Below, in pieces: positions 25,590 through 34,453 of a stretch of 64,000 bases of DNA; the first letter of the stretch is position 1; every line of letters starts with the position of its first letter. The notes beneath the pieces were generated by a model, which was not told where the DNA came from, ran no database searches, and saw only the letters and a list, made by a program, of their open reading frames with translations. The position numbers and the translations under genes were made by a program. This stretch comes from Clostridia bacterium (GTDB lineage: Bacteria > Bacillota > Clostridia > Caldicoprobacterales > Caldicoprobacteraceae), in assembly GCA_017577715.1 (NCBI GenBank), contig PKRC01000007.1:9546-73545 (forward strand). Reading direction: 5' to 3'.

Positions 25590-27713
25590 TTGAGGATAAA
25601 AGACAGGATAATCGAGATTTTAAGAGAAGATAAAAGGCCACCGATGTATATAGAGCAGCTTATGGAAGCCCTTGAAATTCCGCCATCTCAGAGGAAGATG
25701 CTTCAATCTGTACTGGATGAAATGGTTAAGGATGGGCAGATCATCCAGACAAAGAAGAAGAAATATGCCTTACCCGAAAAGCTGGGGTATATAATAGGCA
25801 GGATCCAAGGAAATCCCAGGGGGTTTGGTTTTTTGATTCCCGATGACCCTGCTGAAGAAGATGTGTATATATCGGCCGAGAACATGAATGGTGCCATGCA
25901 CAATGACAGGGTAATAGTGCGCCTTTTGTCCGGTGCATACGCTTATCCATCCCGTGAGGGAGAGGTATACAAAGTGCTTGAGCGTGCCAATAAGACTATC
26001 GTCGGCACCTTTGAGGCCAACGGCAAGGGCCATCATGGCTTTGTGGTGCCCGATGACCCCAAAATTGGGATGGATGTATTTGTACCTTCATTAGATGGTA
26101 TTGATGTCAAAACGGGCTATAAAGTAGTGGTTGAGATCTATAAATGGCCTGAGCAGAGAAGGAATCCTGTTGGGAGAATCATCGAAGTTCTAGGCCATAA
26201 GGATGATGCCGGGGTTGACGTCTTGTCCATCATACGGCAGTATAAGCTGCCTGAGAAATTCCCTGCCGAAGTTGAGGCTGCTGCAGCAGAGATCAGCCAG
26301 ACGGTGCGGGAAGAGGACATGGTGGGGCGTCAGGATTTTAGGCACTTACGGACTTTTACCATCGACGGTGCCGATGCCAAGGATTTTGACGATGCGGTTT
26401 CCCTGGAAATCCTGGAAAATGGGCATTTCCTTTTGGGCGTGCACATAGCCGACGTAAGCCATTATGTGAAGGAAGGGTCACCTCTGGATAAGGAGGCATA
26501 TCTGCGGGGGACCAGCGTGTACCTGGTGGATAGGGTAATTCCCATGCTGCCGCCCGAGTTGTCCAACGGTATATGCAGCTTAAATCCCAATGAGGATCGC
26601 CTTGCCATTTCCGTCATGATGGAAATTGATGATAAAGGCGAAGTTGTGGACTACCAGATATACGAAAGCGTTATCCGCAGCAAGATGCGCATGGTATACG
26701 AAGAGGTCAACAAGGTATTGGAGGAAAACGACCAAGAACTATTGCCCAAGTATGCGGAATTTCTGGAGGATTTAAAAAACATGCAGCGCTTGAGCGAGAT
26801 ACTTAACAAGCGCAGGAAGAGAAGGGGCAGCCTAGATTTCGACCTTAACGAGGCAAAGATAAAATTGGGCAGCGATGGCAAGGTGGTAGACGTTAAGCTG
26901 TATACCCGGGGCGTCAGCGAGCGCATGATAGAGGAGTTCATGCTGATATGCAATGAAACGATAGCGCAGCATGCTTTCTGGCGAAATATACCTTTTATGT
27001 ACCGCATACATGAGGATCCGGATATCGAAAAGATGTTGGAGTTCAACGAGTTTATACACAATTTCGGGTATCACTTGAAGGGCATCGGTGGGAGGATACA
27101 TCCCAAGACGCTGCAGCAGCTGCTGGATCAGGTTCACGGCACGAGAGAAGAGGCCATAATAAATACCGTCATGCTCAGGTCGCTTCAAAAGGCCAGGTAC
27201 AGTCCCGACAATACGGGCCATTTTGGGCTAGCGTTGGAGTATTATTGCCACTTTACATCGCCCATCAGGAGATACCCAGATCTGGTGGATCACAGGATAA
27301 TAAAGGATATGTTGCATAACAGATTGGACTCGGCCAGGATAGCCAGACTTGAAAGCGTGCTGCCCGATATGGCTGAGCATTGTTCGGAACGTGAGATCAT
27401 CGCAGATGAAGTGGAACGCGAGGTTGATGATTTGAAGAAAGCCGAGTTTATGCTGGATAAGATAGGCATGGAGTACGACGGGATAATATCGGGCGTCACC
27501 AATTATGGGATATATGTGGAGTTGGACAACACTGTGGAAGGATTGGTGCATATCAGCACCATGGATGATGACTATTACGTCTACGATGAAAAGCACTATT
27601 GCCTCATCGGGCAGAGGACAGGTAAAATATATAGGCTCGGTGATGCTGTAAGGATAAGGGTTGTGGCAGTTGATCTGGCATCCAGGAATATCGATTTTGT
27701 GCTGGTTGAATGA
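25590..27713 (+). CDS. rnr: Ribonuclease R
   Basis: About 707 residues; a 3'-5' exoribonuclease that degrades structured RNA and, with tmRNA-SmpB, non-stop mRNA. Domains in order: winged helix (about 1-65), two cold-shock domains (about 70-215), RNB catalytic domain (about 245-570, Mg-binding GADAKDFDDAV and RRYPDLVDHR), and S1 (about 625-705, YDGIISGVTNYGIYVEL). It lacks the long Lys-rich tail of E. coli RNase R. TTG 25590 is preferred because GTGGAGG precedes it; ATG 25569 has no ribosome site. Confidence 0.93.
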   Translation: MRIKDRIIEILREDKRPPMYIEQLMEALEIPPSQRKMLQSVLDEMVKDGQIIQTKKKKYALPEKLGYIIGRIQGNPRGFGFLIPDDPAEEDVYISAENMNGAMHNDRVIVRLLSGAYAYPSREGEVYKVLERANKTIVGTFEANGKGHHGFVVPDDPKIGMDVFVPSLDGIDVKTGYKVVVEIYKWPEQRRNPVGRIIEVLGHKDDAGVDVLSIIRQYKLPEKFPAEVEAAAAEISQTVREEDMVGRQDFRHLRTFTIDGADAKDFDDAVSLEILENGHFLLGVHIADVSHYVKEGSPLDKEAYLRGTSVYLVDRVIPMLPPELSNGICSLNPNEDRLAISVMMEIDDKGEVVDYQIYESVIRSKMRMVYEEVNKVLEENDQELLPKYAEFLEDLKNMQRLSEILNKRRKRRGSLDFDLNEAKIKLGSDGKVVDVKLYTRGVSERMIEEFMLICNETIAQHAFWRNIPFMYRIHEDPDIEKMLEFNEFIHNFGYHLKGIGGRIHPKTLQQLLDQVHGTREEAIINTVMLRSLQKARYSPDNTGHFGLALEYYCHFTSPIRRYPDLVDHRIIKDMLHNRLDSARIARLESVLPDMAEHCSEREIIADEVEREVDDLKKAEFMLDKIGMEYDGIISGVTNYGIYVELDNTVEGLVHISTMDDDYYVYDEKHYCLIGQRTGKIYRLGDAVRIRVVAVDLASRNIDFVLVE

Positions 27714-27734
27714 TAAAATTGGCCAACCCCCTTA

Positions 27735-27763
27735 TTGACATGTTGTTTAATGTATGGTATACT
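27735..27763 (+). promoter_or_regulatory. smpB promoter
   Basis: TTGACA, 17-base spacer, TATACT: near-consensus sigma-A promoter 100 bases before smpB. Confidence 0.7.
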
Positions 27764-27798
27764 TTGATTGCAATTGAATAGGAAGTGGTAATGAGTCC

Positions 27799-27836
27799 AA
27801 CCCTATTTGTGCTGCTTGATCAGTTCAAGTAGGGTT
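27799..27836 (+). repeat. Leader hairpin between smpB promoter and gene
   Basis: AACCCTA/TAGGGTT outer arms with an inner CTTGA-tcagt-TCAAG hairpin, followed by ATTTTGT. It lies about 30-65 bases after the predicted transcription start, so it may be a weak attenuator or the rnr terminator. Confidence 0.55.
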
Positions 27837-27863
27837 ATTTTGTCGGTAGTAGGTGTTAATTAG

Positions 27864-28331
27864 ATGGCGGATGAAGGCATAAAGATAATAGCACAGAATA
27901 GGAAGGCGAGGCACGATTACTTCATCGAAGAGACGTACGAAGCAGGGATTGTGCTGGTAGGTACCGAGGTGAAGTCGGTACGCCAAGGCAATGTCAACCT
28001 CCGTGATAGCTATGCCGTCGTAAAGGATGGAGAGGTTTTCCTCTATAACATGCATATAAGCCCTTACGAGAAGGGAAATATATTCAATCGGGACCCGTTG
28101 AGGACGCGCAAGCTGTTGTTAAATCGCAGGGAGATTGACAAGCTGGCGGGTTATGTACAGCAGAAGGGCTATACGCTGGTTCCCCTCAAGGTTTATTTAA
28201 AGAGGGGATGGGTTAAGATAGAGTTGGCGGTGGCGAGAGGTAAGAAAAGCTATGATAAGCGCCAAAGCATCGCCAAACGCGATGCTCAAAGGGAAATAGA
28301 AAGGGCCTTCCGCCAGCGCCAGAAAATGTAG
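27864..28331 (+). CDS. smpB: SsrA-binding protein SmpB
   Basis: A 155-residue beta-barrel protein that binds the tRNA-like end of tmRNA and brings it to stalled ribosomes. Signatures are IIAQNRKARHDYFIEETYEAG, VGTEVKSVRQG, NLRDSYAVV, and the basic C-terminal tail KRDAQREIERAFRQRQK that occupies the mRNA channel. The tmRNA gene starts 61 bases downstream, the usual pairing. Ribosome site (TAGGTG) is modest. Confidence 0.95.
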   Translation: MADEGIKIIAQNRKARHDYFIEETYEAGIVLVGTEVKSVRQGNVNLRDSYAVVKDGEVFLYNMHISPYEKGNIFNRDPLRTRKLLLNRREIDKLAGYVQQKGYTLVPLKVYLKRGWVKIELAVARGKKSYDKRQSIAKRDAQREIERAFRQRQKM

Positions 28332-28360
28332 GTTGCTTGGAGGAGCATTGGGAGGCGCAT

Positions 28361-28388
28361 TTGCATAGACAATTGAATATGATATATA
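28361..28388 (+). promoter_or_regulatory. ssrA promoter candidate
   Basis: TTGCAT, 16-base spacer, TATATA, with the -10 ending five bases before the mature tmRNA 5' end. Confidence 0.45.
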
Positions 28389-28392
28389 ACGT

Positions 28393-28751
28393 GGGGGCGT
28401 ACTGGGTTTCGACGGGGATAGTTGAGGCGAAAGAAGCGAGCCGCGGACTCCGGGACCGCGTCAACAACCTGGAGAAAAAATAAGTGCAGACGATGCACAG
28501 TTAGCCTTAGCTGCGTAAGGAAGCAGCTAACGTCCACCCTGTAGTGCCCACGCTACAGGTGTTGGGCGCCGGTTGAGTGGGGAACGAACCTGCCTTTGCT
28601 TCGGGGGCAGGCCGGATTCTAACGAAGCTACCGACATCGGGATCCTGTCAGTGGGAGCCTGATGGAGGGAATGACAAAACACTGACTGCGCTCGGAGATG
28701 CTTTCGCCGAAGCATCTTCGGACAGGGGTTCGACTCCCCTCGCCTCCACCA
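28393..28751 (+). ncRNA. ssrA: Transfer-messenger RNA
   Basis: A one-piece tmRNA of about 359 nt. The acceptor stem GGGGGCG pairs with CGCCTCC before an encoded ACCA; the T-arm GGGGTTCGACTCCCC is near the 3' end. The tag frame begins with GCA at 28486 and reads ADDAQLALAA followed by TAA (28516-28518). The ALAA end is the usual ClpXP degron. Pseudoknot-like paired segments follow the tag. It rescues stalled ribosomes together with the adjacent smpB product. Confidence 0.96.
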
Positions 28752-28758
28752 TAAAGAT

Positions 28759-28799
28759 AAGGGCTGCTGATTGGGTAACCCAAGGTGCAGCCCTTTTTA
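28759..28799 (+). terminator. ssrA terminator
   Basis: AAGGGCTGC-tga-TTGGG-taa-CCCAA-ggt-GCAGCCCTT with T-run: a long two-part stem just after the CCA end. Confidence 0.88.
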
Positions 28800-28909
28800 T
28801 ATTATCATGCAATTCCGAAGCAAAAGTGACAGTGGTTCGTTGTAAAATTAAATGCAACGCCCTAAAAAATTATAGAAATCAAATTGCTTTATATTCCTAG
28901 TTTTTTCTC

Positions 28910-28947
28910 TTGTAATGTGGCTACATTTAGGTTATAATATAGCCACA
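28910..28947 (+). promoter_or_regulatory. vapBC promoter with palindromic operator
   Basis: TTGTAA (28910-28915), 17-base spacer, TATAAT (28933-28938). A perfect inverted repeat TGTGGCTA (28916-28923) / TAGCCACA (28940-28947) brackets the -10, as expected for autorepression by the antitoxin or toxin-antitoxin complex. Confidence 0.75.
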
Positions 28948-28962
28948 AAGGAGGTGTCTTTT

Positions 28963-29232
28963 ATGGAATATGTAGGCGTACGACAGCTCAAAAATTCTTT
29001 GAGCCGTTATTTGAAACTGGTTAAGAGCGGTAAAACAATACAGGTAACAGACAGAGGGAAACCCATTGCAAAACTGATGCCGGTAGATAATTCTCTTCCG
29101 CAGGGAATCATTGAAATGCTGGACAAAGAAATCGCTTCCTGGAACGGAGGAAAGCCTAGAGGAACGACAATACTTCATCCCACCAGTAAAGGCAGAAACG
29201 TTTCTGATATTGTATCGGAGGATAGACGATGA
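28963..29232 (+). CDS. vapB: Phd/YefM-type antitoxin of a VapBC pair
   Basis: An 89-residue antitoxin. The N-terminus has the Phd/YefM DNA-binding fold (YVGVRQLKNSLSRYLKLVKSG, then IQVTDRGKPIAKLMPV). The C-terminal tail, rich in Lys/Arg/Asp, should wrap the toxin. ATG 28963 follows AAAGGAGGTG. The stop overlaps the toxin start by four bases (ATGA). It is probably autoregulated through the palindrome at its promoter. Confidence 0.88.
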   Translation: MEYVGVRQLKNSLSRYLKLVKSGKTIQVTDRGKPIAKLMPVDNSLPQGIIEMLDKEIASWNGGKPRGTTILHPTSKGRNVSDIVSEDRR

Positions 29233-29681
29233 TCGTATATCTTGATACAAGCGCTTTGGTTAAACTGTATATTAACGAAGAAGGAACTTCTCTGGTCAGG
29301 GAGGCTGTGCAGAACTCTTTAATAGTTGCCACTTCTAAAGTTGCCTATGCTGAAGCGCGATCCGCCTTTGCACGTGCCTGCCGCGAAAAGCTTATCGATA
29401 TCGGTACACATGATGAAATTGTTGCTGCCTTGAAGCAAGATTGGAAAAACTACTTTAAAATCGAGATCACCGACGAACTGATAGACCTGGCCGGAGAACT
29501 GACTTATACTCATTCCCTGCGAGGATTTGACGCCATCCATCTTTCCTCTGCCCTGACTTTAAGCTATATGGCAAATAATGAGGTTACCGCAATCTGTTTT
29601 GATGTAAAATTATGGGAGGCCTTTAAAAAGTATGCCCGTTTTAATGTGCTACCGGAGAATTGTATAGCAAACAAAAAATAG
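29229..29681 (+). CDS. vapC: PIN-domain toxin VapC
   Basis: A 150-residue PIN-domain ribonuclease. The acidic metal-binding residues are in place: D6 (VYLDTSAL), E42 (AYAEARSAF), D101 (RGFDAIHL) and D124 (ICFDVKLW). VapC toxins cleave tRNA or rRNA; the target here is unknown. Coupled to vapB by an ATGA overlap. It marks the left border of the accessory island. Confidence 0.9.
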   Translation: MIVYLDTSALVKLYINEEGTSLVREAVQNSLIVATSKVAYAEARSAFARACREKLIDIGTHDEIVAALKQDWKNYFKIEITDELIDLAGELTYTHSLRGFDAIHLSSALTLSYMANNEVTAICFDVKLWEAFKKYARFNVLPENCIANKK

Positions 29682-29734
29682 TCTTTGTCTGTCGGAGGGA
29701 AACAGATGAAAATGAAGGTGTATTGTTTGAAATA

Positions 29735-30265
29735 AAAAAAGCTCTAGTTGTTTGTTTTTGGGATAAGTATAAAACATTCTTCTGCAATTGGAAGGAGTAC
29801 ATTTATCCTCACAGGAGCAGATATATTTGCCGCCGGGCAGCTTGGTAGTTTTAGGACAGATGAACTTATTTCTGAAACCCCTGTTTTTACCTTTGCAGGA
29901 GCCATCCCACTTCATGGGGAGGGATGGGTCTTTAGGGCAGGTAGGGATACCATATTCATTGAATCCTGGTTTACCGAAGTTTTGTTTGGTATTTCTGGGG
30001 TTAAGGGCGATAACAGGCAGTATTCCGTGATTTTCGAATAATAAAGAATTTAGGGTTTTACAAAAGCCTAATTAAGATAAAAATGTTAAGGAGGATACTG
30101 TTACCAGAGTGAAGTAACACTTTAAACAATACCAGAAAGGAGCTAAAAGCTCCCATACACAAAAATATTTACACTCCCGAATTTTCTCTTGCAGAAAACA
30201 CCCTGATGCCTGGGATCTTTTACATTCATAAGCTTCTCATTTAACTCCTTAAAAAATGATTCTTA
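29735..30265 (-). pseudogene. Decayed DDE transposase
   Basis: Two coding remnants on the minus strand. From about 30075 down to 29740 the frame reads a transposase-like segment with FENHGILPVIALNPRNTK, GFNEYGIPTCPKDPSLPM and a Cys-rich stretch (FICPKTTKLPGGKYICSCED, CTPSNCRRMFYTYPK). From about 30265 to 30170 another frame reads ESFFKELNEKLMNVKDPRHQG, like the N-terminus of such proteins. Stops and frame changes separate them, so the gene is dead. No terminal repeats were identified. Confidence 0.65.
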
Positions 30266-30764
30266 ATCCTTATGAACTCGAGAAAAAAATTTGTGCTTTT
30301 TTCTGCTTCTCTTTTTTCTTTTCTCGTTACCAACCCAAATCCCCTCCAAATGCGCTATTTTACTGACTTTATATAGTATTATTATACAATATTTAGCACT
30401 ATTTTGAAGAAAATTTTCGTATCTCATCCCTCAATTAGCTCGAAAAATTTTTACTCCTCAGAGCTGGAGTTTAGTGGCCAAGTTATTGCTCGTTTTTTAA
30501 TGTTTTTTGGGAGTTCAACCTTTTCTTACATGATTGTATTGACTTAACTTTAGCGCAAAAACGTAACGACATCGTGATTTTTCTTTTGTATTGTGATATG
30601 ACAAATAAGGAAAATTAAACTTATTTATTAGCTTAATGATTTTTATAGTATCTTTCAAAGAAATTGAGATGATCTTACACAGAGCTACGCAGCATTCTTG
30701 TATGAATATGCTTTTTTTACTGATTATTAGCTGTGAAATAAAAAGTGAAGGGCGGGGGTTAAAC
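30266..30764. other. AT-rich leader region of the defence cassette
   Basis: About 500 AT-rich bases with no gene. TTGACT occurs at about 30539-30544 without a convincing -10 at the right distance. The frame open from 30636 into the DUF499 gene lacks a ribosome site and is not family-like. The cassette promoter must lie here but I cannot place it. Confidence 0.4.
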
Positions 30765-33700
30765 ATGAAGACTTTATATGACCTTTGTGTGCCGCGCGAG
30801 AGTGTTTTCGATGAGACAAAAAGAGATGATGTATTGGATTTGACAAATCTAATCGAAAATAGGATAGATCCCCACCGATTTTTTGAAGAAAACTACGTGA
30901 CTCAAGGCATGAAAATATTGTTTGAGACGGCTTTTAAGCGCTTTCATAGGCAGAGCGCAGCGGGTATCATTAAATTGACTCAAAACATGGGCGGCGGTAA
31001 GACGCATAACATGATTGCGTTGGGGCTATTGTGTCAATATCCCGAATTTCGAACAAAGATAATGGGTGATAAGTTCAAGGACAGCCACCTGGGGAAGATC
31101 AAAGTTGTTGGCTTTACAGGAAGGGAAAGTGATGCCCCGTATGGTATATGGGGAGCTATTGCGGAGCAGCTCGGGAAAAAAGAGATGTTTAGAGATTATT
31201 ATTCCCCGCTGCAAGCGCCTGGCCAGAGCGCGTGGGTGAACCTCTTAAAGGGAGAGCCGCTATTGATACTCCTTGATGAGCTGCCTCCTTATTTGGAATA
31301 TGCAAAGTCGAAGCCTATTGGCGATTCTAATCTGGCCGTGGTGACCACCACTGCTTTGGCAAACCTATTTAATGCTTTAAATAAAGATGAACTTTCCAAC
31401 GTGTGCCTGGTTATTTCAGATTTGAGGGCTACATACGAAAGCGGGAGTGAACTCTTGCAGTCCTCTTTTAAGGAACTTGAGAATGAGGTCAATCGTTTGG
31501 CTATAAACATTGAACCTGTAAACATGACATCTGACGAGATATACCATATTTTGAGAAAGAGGCTTTTTAAAGTTTTGCCATCCGATGCGGAGATAAATGA
31601 AGTGGCAAATGCTTATAAACAGGCTGTTTCGGAAGCAAAACAGATGGGGTATACCAATGTGCCGCCTGATCAAATTTTCATTGGGATAAAGGATTCTTAT
31701 CCTTTCCATCCTTCGCTGAGAGACTTGTATGCAAGGTTTAAAGAAAATCCCGGTTTTCAGCAGACAAGAGGCCTGCTGCGGTTGATGCGCATTGTGGTTT
31801 CTCAGCTTTACAGGGGAGACAATCCAAAGGCGAAAAATAAATATTTGATACACGCTTATGATTTTGACTTAAATGACCCCGAAATGCTCAGTGCTATTAC
31901 ACAGGTAAAACCCTCGCTTGCCAATACCATAGCTCATGATATTGCTTCAAGTGGGAAGTCGGTTGCGGAAACGGTTGATGCGGCTTTGGGAGAATCCCAC
32001 ATGCAGGACCTTGCAAAGCTTATACTGGTTTCCTCTTTGGCGGATGTGCCCAATGCTTTGCTGGGACTTTCCCTGCAGGAGACCATAGGGTACTTATGCG
32101 AGCCCGGGAAAGACATTAGGCGTGTGAAAAGGGCGCTTGATGAATTTGTTATGCGTGCCTGGTATCTCCATACCGACAGGGACGGCAGGCTGTATTTCCA
32201 AAATACCAGAAACTTGATTGCCGAGCTTAATTCGCTGGTTGATTCTTATGACAATGACAGCGCTAGAAAAGAATTGAGGACTTTCCTGGAGGAAAAGTTC
32301 AAGCCCAATATAGGCGATTGTTACCAGAGAGTACTGGTTTTCCCTGCTGTTGATGAAATAGAGCTTTCTGAGGATAAGGTTACGCTTGTTTTATTTGAAC
32401 CATACACAGGCGGTTCGGGCTTACATCCTGACTTGCGAAAATTCTATGAGAACGAGAAGTACAAGAACAGGGTAATGTTTCTCTCTGGTTCAAGGAGTAC
32501 AATGGAAAAGCTCTTGCATGCCGCAAAGGAACACAGGGCGATTAATGAAATAATTAACAGGATGGAAAACGTTGATAAAGTTCCCGCCAACAATCCTCAA
32601 TACCAGAAAGCTCTTGAGAAGAGAGACAGGATAGTGTTGGAGCTTTTACAGGCGGCCAGAGAAACCTTCACGCAGCTGTATTACCCCAGCAAGGCCGGCC
32701 TTTTGAAAGCCGATTTCTTGATGGAGTTTGTGGGTAACGAGTATAACGGAGAGAAGCAGATAAGGGATGTACTGATACAGCGCCAGAAGTTTACTACCGA
32801 TGTCACAGGGGATATATTCAGGAAGAAGTGCGAAGAGAGGATATTTACGCAAAAAGAGATGCGGTGGAGCGATGTGAAAGAGCGAGCGGCAACAAATCCA
32901 TTGTGGCAGTGGCATATTCCAACAGCGCTTGACAATTTAAAAGAAGAGATGCTTAGGAAAGGTATATGGCGTGAATATGGCGGATACATAGATAAGGGAC
33001 CTTTCCCCAAAGAAAAAACCAGCGTTCAGATTCAGGAGCTGCGCAGGGACGAGGAAACAGGCGAAGTGGTTCTAAAGATTACCCCGCTTTATGGAGATAA
33101 GATTTACTATGAGGTGGGTTCTGTAGCCACCGAAGCCTCAAATCTCGTAGAAAACCCGTATGAGTTTAGGACAAAGGAGGTTAAACTGTCGTTTCTGTGC
33201 GTTGACAGCACTGGTGAGCATGAAACGGGTGAACCGGTAGAGTGGACCAATAAAATAACTCTTAAGTATCGGCAGTACAGCAAAGGGGGCAACAAGGTTG
33301 TTGAGCTAAAGTCTATTCCCCCGGTCCCTATAAGGTATACCACTGATGGTTCCAATCCGAAAGAAAGCGGGGGGATATACGAGGACGAGATTATTGTGCC
33401 TGAAGGCTGTACCTATGTGGTAGCGGTTGCAGAAGCTGCGGGGGTCTATTCAGATACCGTGGAAATCAAAATAGAGAAAGGAGACGATAAAGCAAATATT
33501 ATTCCTGAGAAGCCGTTGACGCTCAGTAGGCGTATAAGGACAAATGATACGGCCGAGACCTATAAAGAGCTCGATTTGCTCAAAAAGTACGGAGCCAAGG
33601 TCAGCGATATTATAGTTACCTTCTACATAGAGAGCAGTGATAGAGATAAAAACTGGATAGAATTAACCTTTGATTCTTCCATGAAAGTGGATATTGAAAA

Positions 33701-33872
33701 GCTTGAAAATGGGATAGACAACATCAGGGACAACTTTGTCAATGAAGGTAAAGTCAACATCAATTTTGAATGCAATGCTGTCCACTTTGATAGCGGACAA
33801 AAATTTATGGATTGGGTGGCGGAAAAGAAATTGGATTTAAAAGACTTTAAAGAACAGGAGATCGTTCAATAA
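30765..33872 (+). CDS. DUF499 AAA+ ATPase, defence-cassette gene 1
   Basis: A 1035-residue predicted ATPase of the DUF499 family (COG1483). Walker A is QNMGGGKTH (73-81) and Walker B is LLILLDE (166-172), followed by sensor-like segments (LVISDLRATYESG). Residues about 300-800 are the long DUF499 helical body. Near the C-terminus (about 849-902) IRYTTDGSNPKESGG...GCTYVVAVAEAAGVYSD resembles a chitobiase-C/Fn3-associated beta domain. ATG 30765 follows GGGCGGGGG. It overlaps the DUF3780 gene by one base. DUF499 proteins recur in defence islands next to DUF1156 methylases; I infer an NTP-driven DNA-translocating or recruiting role. Confidence 0.88.
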   Translation: MKTLYDLCVPRESVFDETKRDDVLDLTNLIENRIDPHRFFEENYVTQGMKILFETAFKRFHRQSAAGIIKLTQNMGGGKTHNMIALGLLCQYPEFRTKIMGDKFKDSHLGKIKVVGFTGRESDAPYGIWGAIAEQLGKKEMFRDYYSPLQAPGQSAWVNLLKGEPLLILLDELPPYLEYAKSKPIGDSNLAVVTTTALANLFNALNKDELSNVCLVISDLRATYESGSELLQSSFKELENEVNRLAINIEPVNMTSDEIYHILRKRLFKVLPSDAEINEVANAYKQAVSEAKQMGYTNVPPDQIFIGIKDSYPFHPSLRDLYARFKENPGFQQTRGLLRLMRIVVSQLYRGDNPKAKNKYLIHAYDFDLNDPEMLSAITQVKPSLANTIAHDIASSGKSVAETVDAALGESHMQDLAKLILVSSLADVPNALLGLSLQETIGYLCEPGKDIRRVKRALDEFVMRAWYLHTDRDGRLYFQNTRNLIAELNSLVDSYDNDSARKELRTFLEEKFKPNIGDCYQRVLVFPAVDEIELSEDKVTLVLFEPYTGGSGLHPDLRKFYENEKYKNRVMFLSGSRSTMEKLLHAAKEHRAINEIINRMENVDKVPANNPQYQKALEKRDRIVLELLQAARETFTQLYYPSKAGLLKADFLMEFVGNEYNGEKQIRDVLIQRQKFTTDVTGDIFRKKCEERIFTQKEMRWSDVKERAATNPLWQWHIPTALDNLKEEMLRKGIWREYGGYIDKGPFPKEKTSVQIQELRRDEETGEVVLKITPLYGDKIYYEVGSVATEASNLVENPYEFRTKEVKLSFLCVDSTGEHETGEPVEWTNKITLKYRQYSKGGNKVVELKSIPPVPIRYTTDGSNPKESGGIYEDEIIVPEGCTYVVAVAEAAGVYSDTVEIKIEKGDDKANIIPEKPLTLSRRIRTNDTAETYKELDLLKKYGAKVSDIIVTFYIESSDRDKNWIELTFDSSMKVDIEKLENGIDNIRDNFVNEGKVNINFECNAVHFDSGQKFMDWVAEKKLDLKDFKEQEIVQ

Positions 33873-34441
33873 TGGCAGAGAAAAGGCAAGTTTTGGGCTT
33901 TGGCTTTATTCCCGAAGAGTCACAGCATCATTTTTTGGTGATTATACCTCGCGCCAGCAATGGCAAAGTTATCATTTATGAACGCTTCAAATGGCAGGAT
34001 GGCGCCAAAGAGCAGACGATTGACATAAAAGAGGACAGGCCGAAAGTGGAGATTTCGAAATACAAATGGAAACAGATAGAAGATACTCTAAAAAATGAGT
34101 TCAATGCAAGGCTGAAGAAGGAAAAGCTGCCTGCCGGCAAGTGGCATACGGGGCAGGTTCCTGTTCAGCGGCTTTTTGGCAAAGAGATGGTGCTTTTGGC
34201 CTGGGCAATAGAGGACTGCGATCCCTCGGTTATACCCGTTGCCATTAAAAACTGGCTCGGGCTCTCGCCGGAGGAGCGCTGGTGGCTGTTTACCATGACC
34301 AATGCCGCCACAGGGGGGCTCTATGACAAAAGAGGCTGGCGAAAGGCTATAAGGTACGCGCTTACTGAAAATCCCGTTGAGGAGACCAATAAGCAGCTGG
34401 ATCTATTTGATTTGTTGCTTCAGAGAAAGATAGACGACTAA
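33872..34441 (+). CDS. DUF3780 protein, defence-cassette gene 2
   Basis: A 189-residue protein of the DUF3780 family, recognised by FGFIPEESQHHFLVIIPR at the N-terminus, a central AWAIEDCDPSVIPVAIKNWLGLSPEERWWLFTMTNAATG, and its place in the cassette. No catalytic motif is visible. Its start shares one base with the DUF499 stop and the methylase begins 12 bases downstream, so the three are co-translated. In known examples DUF3780 is almost always beside DUF1156 methylases, which suggests a subunit or specificity factor; this is inference. Confidence 0.82.
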   Translation: MAEKRQVLGFGFIPEESQHHFLVIIPRASNGKVIIYERFKWQDGAKEQTIDIKEDRPKVEISKYKWKQIEDTLKNEFNARLKKEKLPAGKWHTGQVPVQRLFGKEMVLLAWAIEDCDPSVIPVAIKNWLGLSPEERWWLFTMTNAATGGLYDKRGWRKAIRYALTENPVEETNKQLDLFDLLLQRKIDD

Positions 34442-34453
34442 AGGGGTGGTAGT

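Noticed and set aside
28577..28900. Open frames across the tmRNA gene
   Set aside because: They lie inside the tmRNA and its terminator; the region is explained by RNA structure.
29660..30041. Plus-strand small ORFs after vapC
   Set aside because: They are antisense to the transposase relic and have no ribosome sites.
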